A stretch of 64,000 bases of DNA. It comes from Kaistia hirudinis. GTDB taxonomy: Bacteria > Pseudomonadota > Alphaproteobacteria > Rhizobiales > Kaistiaceae. A model generated the notes under the pieces. The model made no database searches, was not told the origin of the DNA, and worked only from the letters and a program-made list of their open reading frames with translations. Location: NCBI RefSeq assembly GCF_014196455.1, contig NZ_JACIDS010000001.1:372001-436000 (forward strand), given 5' to 3'. This document shows positions 1 through 6,491 of this stretch, piece after piece. The position numbers and the translations under genes are program-made. Numbering within the stretch: position 1 is the stretch's first letter; each line of letters opens with the position of its first letter.

Positions 1-2
1 GC

Positions 3-464
3 ATGCACCACGAAGGGGAAGGGGGCTTTCGCATGCGCTTCGCGCAGCATGCCGGCCATCGCCTCGTCCTCGCGGACGGAGTGGATGACGAGCGGCAGCT
101 GGGTGCGCTGCGCGGCCTCGATATGGGCCGCGAAGACGGCCGTCTGGGCCGGCCAGGCCGCATTGCCATAGACGCGGTCGAGCCCGGCTTCACCGATGCC
201 GACCACCTTCGGGTGATGCGTCAGCGCGATGATCTCGTCGGCCGTGACATCGTGCTCCTCATCGGCGAGATGGGGCAACGTCCCGACCGTGCAGAAGACG
301 TTGTCATAGGCCTCCGCGACGGCGATGACGCGCGCCGAATCCCGCACGCGGATGCCGATCGTCACATAGGCCTCGACGCCCACCGCGGCGGCGCGCGCCA
401 TCACCGCGTCGCGGTCCTCAGCGAATTCATCGAAGTCGAGATGCAGATGGCTGTCGATGATCAT
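3..464 (-). CDS. TatD-family metal-dependent hydrolase, partial (C-terminus beyond window start)
   Basis: The first 154 codons are present; the rest lies outside the window. TatD-family proteins are TIM-barrel metal-dependent nucleases or hydrolases. The N-terminal HxH metal motif (DSHLHLD) is at residues 4-10, the GIGEAGLD strand is near residue 90 and a VIHS histidine follows about 35 residues later. The family positions usually written THPH and GLDYHYD read TLPH and GLDRVYG here, so this looks like a diverged paralogue rather than the housekeeping TatD. It starts 10 bp after the permease stop and is the last visible gene of the BMP transporter operon, which suggests a role linked to the transported compound. 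The family call is firm; the substrate is unknown. Confidence 0.8.
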   Translation of the reverse strand, partial: MIIDSHLHLDFDEFAEDRDAVMARAAAVGVEAYVTIGIRVRDSARVIAVAEAYDNVFCTVGTLPHLADEEHDVTADEIIALTHHPKVVGIGEAGLDRVYGNAAWPAQTAVFAAHIEAAQRTQLPLVIHSVREDEAMAGMLREAHAKAPFPFVVH

Positions 465-473
465 GGCGTGTCT

Positions 474-1424
474 CTATTCGGCGCGGTTGCGCTGGAAGGG
501 CCGGCCGAGGGCGGCGGGGTCGCGACCCTTGCCGGCAAAGCCGATCAGCACCACGATGGTGAGGATGTAGGGGAGCATGACCAGGAACTGATAGGGGATG
601 CCGCTGCCGAAGCCCTGCCCGCGCAGCTGGAACGCATCGGCGCCGCCGAACAGCGCGGCTGCCGCCGCGATGCCCCATGGATTGCGCCGGCCGAGCAGCA
701 GGATCGCCAGCGCGATATAGCCGCGTCCGGCGGTCATGTTGTCGAGGAAGAGGCCGGTGGCGCTCAGCGACAGGAAGGCGCCGCCGAGACCGGCGATGAG
801 CCCGGAGGCGACGAGGCAGAGCGTGCGCACGCGGGCGACGGAGATGCCGAGCGTCTCGGCCGCTTCCGGATGCTCGCCGACGGCGGTGATCGCCATGCCG
901 GCCGACATGCGCGACATCACGATCCAGCTGAGCGGGATCAGCACGAAGGCGGCATAGACGAGCACGCCCTGCTGGAAGAAGAGCGGGCCGAGGATCGGGA
1001 TATCGGCGAGGATCGGGATGTTCACCGGCGGGAAGGGCGTGACGCGCGGCGCGTCGGTGCCGGGGCCGAAGATCGCGCGGAAGGCATAGCTCGTCGCGCC
1101 GATCATCATCAAATTGATCGCGATGCCGACCACGACCTGGTTGCTGGTGAGCTTCACCGTATAGAAGGCGAGCACCAGCCCGATGACGGCGCCCGCGCTC
1201 ATGCCGAGCGCCACGCCGAGCCAGAGGCTGCCGCTCGCATAGGCCGTGGCAAAGCCGGTGAAGGCGCCGGCGAGCATCATGCCTTCGAGGGCGATGTTGA
1301 GCACGCCCGCGCGCTCCGCGAACATGCCGCCGAGCGCCGCCAGCATGATGGGGATGGCGAGACGCGTCGTCGCCTGCAGGAAGCCCTGCATGACCGGGTC
1401 GGTGACGAAAGCGATCGGGTCCAT
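474..1424 (-). CDS. BMP-type ABC transporter permease 2 (nucleoside/simple-sugar branch)
   Basis: A 316-residue hydrophobic inner-membrane protein of the BPD_transp_2 (ribose/BmpC-YufQ) permease family. It has the conserved stretch FAERAGVLNIALEGMML near residues 35-51, typical of the permease that pairs with BMP-family binding proteins. The ATG at 1424 is chosen because the previous permease stops at 1427, giving a 2-bp gap; a longer same-frame reading overlaps that gene and is spurious. It probably forms the heterodimeric channel with the upstream permease. Systems of this type import purine nucleosides or related compounds; the actual substrate cannot be read from sequence. Confidence 0.9.
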   Translation of the reverse strand: MDPIAFVTDPVMQGFLQATTRLAIPIMLAALGGMFAERAGVLNIALEGMMLAGAFTGFATAYASGSLWLGVALGMSAGAVIGLVLAFYTVKLTSNQVVVGIAINLMMIGATSYAFRAIFGPGTDAPRVTPFPPVNIPILADIPILGPLFFQQGVLVYAAFVLIPLSWIVMSRMSAGMAITAVGEHPEAAETLGISVARVRTLCLVASGLIAGLGGAFLSLSATGLFLDNMTAGRGYIALAILLLGRRNPWGIAAAAALFGGADAFQLRGQGFGSGIPYQFLVMLPYILTIVVLIGFAGKGRDPAALGRPFQRNRAE

Positions 1425-1426
1425 GG

Positions 1427-2497
1427 CTATTTCGCCCCCCGCCGCGCGAGGAAGAGATCGACGGCGCCGCGGCCGATGACGAAGAGCACGACCAGCCCCT
1501 GGATGATCGTCGTCAGCGTGCTCGGCACGCCCGAGGCGGTCTGCATCGTGCTGCCGCCGACCTGGAGGCCGGCGAACAGGATCGCCGCGGCGAGGACGCC
1601 GAACGGGCTCGTCTGGCCGAGCAGGGCGACGATGATGCCGGTGTAACCGAAGCCGGGCGAGAGGTTCTCGATCATGCGTCGCTGCACGCCGACGACCTCC
1701 ATATAGCCGGCGAGGCCGGCCAGCACGCCGCTGACCACGAAGGCGGAGAGCGTCAGGAGGCGGACATTGTAGCCGGCATTGAGCGCGGCGCGGGCGTTGA
1801 GGCCGACGACGCGCAGCTTGAAGCCCCAGCTCGTATGCCAGAGCGCGATATGGGCGAGCACGACGGCGGCGAGCGCCAGCAGGAAACCCAGATGCAGTCG
1901 CGTGCCAGCGATGAGCGCCGGGAAGCGCGCATTGGCGGAAAGACGCTCGGTCTGCGGCAGATAGCCGGCCGCCTCCTGCAAGGGGCCGCGCAGCAGATAG
2001 GACACGAACAGGATGGCGATATAGTTGAGCATGATCGTGGTGATCAGCTCGTTGGCGCCGAAGCGCAGCTTGAGCACGCCGGCGAGCAGCGACCAGAGCG
2101 CGCCGACAAACGCCGCCGTGACGATCATGGCCGGGATCAGCAGCGGCGCGGGCAGGGTGGGGATGGCGAGGCCGACCCAGGCGGCGGCCGTCGCGCCGAG
2201 GAAGAGCTGCCCTTCCGCGCCGAGATTGAACGTGCCGCCGCGGAACGCGATCGCGATGGCGAGGCCTGTGAAGGTGAGCGGGATGGCGCGCAGCAGCGTC
2301 TCGCCTAGGCTGTTCCACGAGCCGAAGGCGCCGTCGAGGAGCGCGGCATAGGCGGTGACAGGGCTCGCGCCCCAGGCGAGGATCAGCACCGCGCCGACGG
2401 CGAGCGCCAGCACGACGGCGAGGAGGCTGGAGACGAACTCCGAGCGCCCGGCCAGCGCCGAGGACGGGGAGGGGCCTGCGGCTTCGCTGGAACTCAT
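1427..2497 (-). CDS. BMP-type ABC transporter permease 1
   Basis: A 356-residue inner-membrane permease of the BPD_transp_2 family (YufP/BmpB-like). The N-terminal 25 residues are polar, followed by about eight to ten hydrophobic segments. The family stretch FRGGTFNLGAEGQLFLGA lies near residues 85-102 and is the counterpart of the NIALEGMML region in the partner permease. Its ATG at 2497 overlaps the stop of the ATPase gene by 4 bp, indicating translational coupling. It is the third gene of the operon running from the binding protein at 5040 down to the TatD-like gene. Confidence 0.9.
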   Translation of the reverse strand: MSSSEAAGPSPSSALAGRSEFVSSLLAVVLALAVGAVLILAWGASPVTAYAALLDGAFGSWNSLGETLLRAIPLTFTGLAIAIAFRGGTFNLGAEGQLFLGATAAAWVGLAIPTLPAPLLIPAMIVTAAFVGALWSLLAGVLKLRFGANELITTIMLNYIAILFVSYLLRGPLQEAAGYLPQTERLSANARFPALIAGTRLHLGFLLALAAVVLAHIALWHTSWGFKLRVVGLNARAALNAGYNVRLLTLSAFVVSGVLAGLAGYMEVVGVQRRMIENLSPGFGYTGIIVALLGQTSPFGVLAAAILFAGLQVGGSTMQTASGVPSTLTTIIQGLVVLFVIGRGAVDLFLARRGAK

Positions 2498-4032
2498 GCC
2501 GCCTGCCCCGTCATCATGGCGCCGAGGCGCTCGAGCGTGACCTCGGCGCGGCTCATCGCGCCGACGATGCGGCCGGCGAACATGACGACGATGCGGTCCG
2601 ACAGCGCCAGCACCTCGTCGAGTTCGGTGGAAACCAGCACGATGGCGGCACCCTTTTCCCGTTCGGCCAGAAGCTGGCGATGCACGAAGGCGGTGGCGCC
2701 GAGATCGAGGCCGCGCGTCGGCTGCACGGCGACGATGACGCGCGGGTCATGCGCCAGCGCGCGGCCGAGCACGACCTTCTGCTGATTGCCGCCGGAAAGC
2801 GTCATCACGCCCTGCTCCGGCCCGGTGCAGCGCACGTCATTGGCGGCGATCAGCCGCGTCGCGAAGGCGCGGATCGCCCGATGCGCGAGGAAGCCGCGCC
2901 GCGCCAGCGGCGGGCGATCGATCGAATCGAGCACGGCATTGTCGGCGATCGACATGTCGACCAGCGCCGTATGGTGCCGGTCCTCGGGGATATGCGCGAG
3001 GCCGAGCGCGATCCGCCTGCCGGGGCCGCTGCGGCTGACATCGACGGGCCCGCTCGGCGACGCCATGATCACGGCGCCGGCGGCGGGCGCCTGGAGACCC
3101 GCGAGGATTTCGGCCAGTTGCTGCTGGCCATTGCCGTCGACGCCCGCGACGCCGACGATCTCGCCGGAGCGCGCGGCGAGCGAGACATCGGAGAGCCGGG
3201 TGACGCCGAGCTCATCGCGCAGGCTGACGCCGCGCGTCTCGATCGCGACCTGGCCCGGCGTGTGCGCGCCGTCGACCGTGGGGAGGACCAGGTCCTCGCC
3301 GATCATCAGTCGCGCGAGCTCGGCCGGATTCGTATCGGCGGTCGGCTTGGTCGCGACGAGGCGGCCATGGCGCAGCACGCTGACGCGGTGGCTGAGCGCC
3401 ATGACCTCGCCGAGCTTATGGCTGATGAAGACGATCGCCGTGCCCGCCTCGGCCAGCATGCGCAGCACGCGAAAGAGGCCGTCGACCTCCTGCGGCGCCA
3501 GCACGGCCGTCGGCTCGTCGAGCACGAGGATGCGCGCCCCGCGATAGAGCGCCTTCACGATCTCGACGCGCTGCCGGCTGGCGACGGAGAGCGAGCCGAC
3601 CAGCGCATGCGGATCGACCTGGAGGCCGTAGCGCGCGCCGATCTCCTCGAGGTCGCGCGCGACCTTGGCGAGATCCGGGAAGACGCGGCCGGCCTTGGCG
3701 ATGCCGACACAGACATTCTGCGCCACGGTCAGCGTCGAGATCAGCATGAAGTGCTGGTGCACCATGCCGATGCCCTCGGCCGCGGCATCGAGCGGGGAGG
3801 CGAGGCGGACGGGCCGGCCGTCGATCCGGATCGTGCCTTCCTGCGGGATGATCAGGCCGGCGACGACGCGCATCAGCGTCGTCTTGCCGGCGCCGTTCTC
3901 GCCGAGCAGGGCATGGATTTCGCCGCGGCCGACCGAGAAGTCGACCGCGTCATTGGCGGTGAAGGAGCCGAAACGGACCGTGATGCCGCTGAGATCCAGC
4001 GGCGCCGGCCCGTCTCCGATCGCGGAGGTCAA
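2494..4032 (-). CDS. BMP-type ABC transporter ATP-binding protein (tandem ABC domains)
   Basis: A 512-residue protein with two ABC domains in one chain, as in YufO, RbsA or XylG. Domain 1 has Walker A GENGAGKTT at residues 44-52 and a Walker B of the LVLDEPTAVL type. Domain 2 has the degenerate P-loop GVDGNGQQQL near residue 298, normal for this subfamily, and a signature LSGGNQQKV near residue 416. It energises the two downstream permeases. It begins 3 bp after the binding-protein stop, so unlike the other ABC operons in this window there is no space for an intercistronic hairpin between binding protein and transporter. Confidence 0.93.
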   Translation of the reverse strand: MTSAIGDGPAPLDLSGITVRFGSFTANDAVDFSVGRGEIHALLGENGAGKTTLMRVVAGLIIPQEGTIRIDGRPVRLASPLDAAAEGIGMVHQHFMLISTLTVAQNVCVGIAKAGRVFPDLAKVARDLEEIGARYGLQVDPHALVGSLSVASRQRVEIVKALYRGARILVLDEPTAVLAPQEVDGLFRVLRMLAEAGTAIVFISHKLGEVMALSHRVSVLRHGRLVATKPTADTNPAELARLMIGEDLVLPTVDGAHTPGQVAIETRGVSLRDELGVTRLSDVSLAARSGEIVGVAGVDGNGQQQLAEILAGLQAPAAGAVIMASPSGPVDVSRSGPGRRIALGLAHIPEDRHHTALVDMSIADNAVLDSIDRPPLARRGFLAHRAIRAFATRLIAANDVRCTGPEQGVMTLSGGNQQKVVLGRALAHDPRVIVAVQPTRGLDLGATAFVHRQLLAEREKGAAIVLVSTELDEVLALSDRIVVMFAGRIVGAMSRAEVTLERLGAMMTGQAA

Positions 4033-4035
4033 GGG

Positions 4036-5040
4036 CTACTTGACCATCGACGTGTCGTGCGGAACCACGAACTGGCCGTCCTTGATCGCCTGGAACTTGG
4101 CGTCGACAGCCGTCAGCACCTTGGGGTCGACCTTGGCGTCGAGGCCGTGGAACGGCGCGAGGCGGATCGAGCCTTCCTTGATGCCGTAGGACCAGGCCTT
4201 GCTCTCCCACTTGCCCTCCTGCACCGACTTGGCGGCGTCGGTGACGAGCGGGCCGAGATCCCAGAGCACGGAGGTGAGCACGACCTTCGGGCCGAGATGG
4301 TTCTGGTCCGAGACCGCTCCGATGACGAGCACGTCCTTCTCGACGGCCGCATCGATCACGCCGACCGACTGGGCGGAGAGCACGTCGGCGCCCTGCTCGA
4401 CCTGCGCGATCGCCGCTTCCTTGGCCTTGGGCGGGTCGAACCACGAGCCGAGCCAGGAGAGCTTCACGTCGATCTTCGGGTTGATCTCCTGCGCGCCGGC
4501 GACCCAGGCATGGTAGTTCGCCAGCATGTTCGGCGCGGGATTGCCGCCGACCCAGCCGATGACGCCCGACTTGCTGGCGCCGGCCGAGAGCATGCCGGTC
4601 AGATAGGCGCCCTGGTAATCGGGATTGTCATAGGTGCCGACATTGGGCGCCAGATGCTGCGCCGTGCCGGCCATGAACTTCACGTCCGGAAAATCCTCGG
4701 CCACGGCGAGCGCCGCGTCGCCGAACGAGAAGGAATGGGCGAAGATCAGCCCGTAGCCGCGCGAGGCATAGTCGCGCAGCACGCGCTCGGCGTCCGCGTC
4801 GGTCACGTTCTCGGTATAGGCGACGTCGATGCCGAGATTCTTGGCGGCCGCCTCGAGGCCGGCATAGCCGCCCGCGTTCCAGTCATTGTCGCTGATCGGG
4901 CCGGGCAGGATCATCGCGACCTTGAGCGCGTCGGCGGCGAGCGCCGGGCCGGCCAGCGGCGCCGCGATTGCGCCGAGCGCCAGCGCCGCCAGCAGCCGAA
5001 GGCGGCCACGCATGGAAATCATGACGCGATCAGTGCTCAT
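4036..5040 (-). CDS. BMP-family ABC transporter substrate-binding protein
   Basis: A 334-residue periplasmic binding protein of the Bmp/Med (PnrA-like) family, which binds nucleosides in characterised members. A signal peptide spans about residues 1-33 with cleavage after GPALA. The mature start KVAMILPGPISDNDWN is the family's ligand-site strand. The ATG at 5040 is preceded by AAGGA with an 8-nt spacer; ATGs at 5022 and 5013 are possible but lack this site, and the longer upstream reading has no support. It is the first gene of the operon, upstream of the ATPase and both permeases. Confidence 0.92.
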   Translation of the reverse strand: MSTDRVMISMRGRLRLLAALALGAIAAPLAGPALAADALKVAMILPGPISDNDWNAGGYAGLEAAAKNLGIDVAYTENVTDADAERVLRDYASRGYGLIFAHSFSFGDAALAVAEDFPDVKFMAGTAQHLAPNVGTYDNPDYQGAYLTGMLSAGASKSGVIGWVGGNPAPNMLANYHAWVAGAQEINPKIDVKLSWLGSWFDPPKAKEAAIAQVEQGADVLSAQSVGVIDAAVEKDVLVIGAVSDQNHLGPKVVLTSVLWDLGPLVTDAAKSVQEGKWESKAWSYGIKEGSIRLAPFHGLDAKVDPKVLTAVDAKFQAIKDGQFVVPHDTSMVK

Positions 5041-5535
5041 CCGGGAAATCCTTCCATCTCGGTGGGGGCGCGGCTGGTGGCCGCCGTCTGATTCGGGGTG
5101 CCCGGGACAATTTACGTCCCCAGCCCACCCCGGTTCAGCCGCCAAATTGGCCTCGCGCGCCGCCTCTGTCCACGAGAATTTTCGAGAAGGAAAAATCGGC
5201 GCGAAGGCGACAACCGATGCGCGTTTTGTGTGCCGGCTCAGTGCAATTTCGAGGCTTTCTGCCGTCTTTTCGCGCGAGAAGCGGCCATCCTGTTCGCTTG
5301 CGAAACGCGTCGATGCGCGAACAGCCGCGACGGGTGGCGTGAGCGACGGTCGAGTGGCTCGCAGCGCCGGCGATCAACGTCACGCGGGTACGCTGCTCCC
5401 GACCAAGACGCGCGGGGCCGGGCTGATACGTCTTACCGTTCGATGCGTCGATGGGTTCGCGGCGTCGGTCCAGCAATCGCGGAACGGCGCAGGGTCGGTG
5501 GATGCCGGAAACAGGCGACGTTCGCCTGCGCGCCG
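5041..5535. other. Intergenic region upstream of the BMP operon
   Basis: About 495 bp with no convincing gene. ORFs on either strand are arginine-rich readings without recognisable domains or ribosome sites. The part next to 5040 should carry the BMP operon promoter on the minus strand; apart from the inverted repeat at 5104-5120 I see no clear signal. Confidence 0.5.
5104..5120 (-). promoter_or_regulatory. Inverted repeat and possible promoter of the BMP operon
   Basis: The perfect inverted repeat GGGAC-N7-GTCCC lies 64-80 bp upstream of the binding-protein ATG. On the minus strand it contains TAAATT, which could serve as a -10 hexamer with TGAACC 17 nt upstream as a weak -35. An operator overlapping the -10 box would be a classic repressor site. 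This is inference from a 17-bp sequence and could be chance. Confidence 0.3.
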
Positions 5536-5724
5536 TCAGGCAGACTTTTCGGGAGGAGAGGCGGGCGCGGCGGTCGGGGTCGCTGGCGCCGCATCCGCGT
5601 CCGCCGCGGTGGTGGCGTCTGCTCCGAAGGTGCAGGCCGGGCCGGTGCAGATGAGGGCGGCGTCGCCGTCCATCCATTCGAGGATGGGGGCCGGTGCCGT
5701 CTTCTGCTTCGTCTCTTCAGCCAT
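5536..5724 (-). CDS. Small conserved-looking hypothetical protein
   Basis: A 62-residue protein. The first half is compact, containing ILEWMDGDAALICTGPAC with two cysteines near residues 26 and 31; the second half is an Ala/Thr/Pro-rich tail. The ATG at 5724 follows a GGAGAA ribosome site at 8 nt spacing. The amino-acid composition is unlike the arginine-rich antisense readings around it, which is the main reason for accepting it. I do not recognise a named family. It is transcribed away from the DsbA-like gene, sharing the roughly 100-bp region at 5725-5830. Confidence 0.55.
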   Translation of the reverse strand: MAEETKQKTAPAPILEWMDGDAALICTGPACTFGADATTAADADAAPATPTAAPASPPEKSA

Positions 5725-5752
5725 ATCGGGCTTCTCCGCCGCTGTCGTCCGA

Positions 5753-5781
5753 TTGAACCGGGCGCCGCGTCACTCTAGATG
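5753..5781 (+). promoter_or_regulatory. Candidate promoter of the DsbA-family gene
   Basis: TTGAAC at 5753-5758 and TAGATG at 5776-5781 are separated by 17 bp, close to a housekeeping sigma promoter. The predicted start is about 40 bp upstream of the ATG at 5831. No experimental support. Confidence 0.4.
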
Positions 5782-5830
5782 AGGGATCGACCCATTTCCC
5801 GCAAGGCGCGCCGTCGCCGAAAGGCTTTCC

Positions 5831-6478
5831 ATGAAGATCGACATCTGGTCGGACATCTATTGCCCGTTCTGCGGCCTCGGCCATCACCGGCTGCTTGAGG
5901 CGCTGAAGCGCTTTCCCCATGCCGACCAGGTCGAGATCGTCCATCACTCGTTCCAGCTCGATCCGGGTCTGCCGGAGGGCAAGGCCATGGGCGCGCGCGA
6001 TTATCTGACGCGGGCCAAGGGCGTGCCGGCCGCCCAGTTCGATGCGACGGGCCGCAATATCGAGCAGACGGCCGCGGCCGAGGGCCTCGCGCCCTATCAC
6101 GTGGTGGAGAACAACGTCGCCAACACGCTGACTGCCCACGCCTTCCTCGCCTTCGCCACCGAGAAGGGCAAGGGCACTGCGGCGTGGCAGCGCGTGCTGG
6201 ACGCCTATTTCGGCGCTCGGGCGCCGATGTGGACCGTCGAGGATCTCCTGCCGATCGCCGCGGAAATCGGCCTCGACGAGGCCGAGACGCGGGCCGCGCT
6301 CGCCTCGGGCCGCTATCAGAAGATCGCGCAGGCCGATCACGAAGCCGCGGTGGCGATGGGTGCGCGCGGCGTGCCCTTCTTCGTGTTCGACGAGCGCTTC
6401 GGCGTTGTCGGCGCGCAGCCGACCGAGCAGCTTCTCGCCGCGCTGAACAAGGCCTGGAGCGAGCGTCAGGCCGCCTGA
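5831..6478 (+). CDS. DsbA/FrnE-family thiol oxidoreductase
   Basis: A 215-residue thioredoxin-fold protein of the FrnE/2-hydroxychromene isomerase-like DsbA branch. The redox motif CPFC is at residues 11-14, after the family start IDIWSDIYCPFC. The cis-proline loop GARGVPFFVFD is near residues 178-188. It has no signal peptide, so it is cytoplasmic and not a periplasmic disulfide catalyst. FrnE-like proteins are linked to oxidative-stress tolerance; a reductase or isomerase of small thiol-linked substrates is also possible. It converges on the P-type ATPase gene with a 13-bp gap and stands alone. Confidence 0.85.
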   Translation: MKIDIWSDIYCPFCGLGHHRLLEALKRFPHADQVEIVHHSFQLDPGLPEGKAMGARDYLTRAKGVPAAQFDATGRNIEQTAAAEGLAPYHVVENNVANTLTAHAFLAFATEKGKGTAAWQRVLDAYFGARAPMWTVEDLLPIAAEIGLDEAETRAALASGRYQKIAQADHEAAVAMGARGVPFFVFDERFGVVGAQPTEQLLAALNKAWSERQAA

Positions 6479-6491
6479 AGGGGCGTCTCCG

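Noticed and set aside
2680-5091. 803-codon plus-strand ORF opposite the BMP ATPase and binding-protein genes
   Set aside because: Composition is rich in R, D, H, E and A with no hydrophobic periodicity or motif, as expected for the antisense of GC-rich codons; the minus-strand genes carry complete families.
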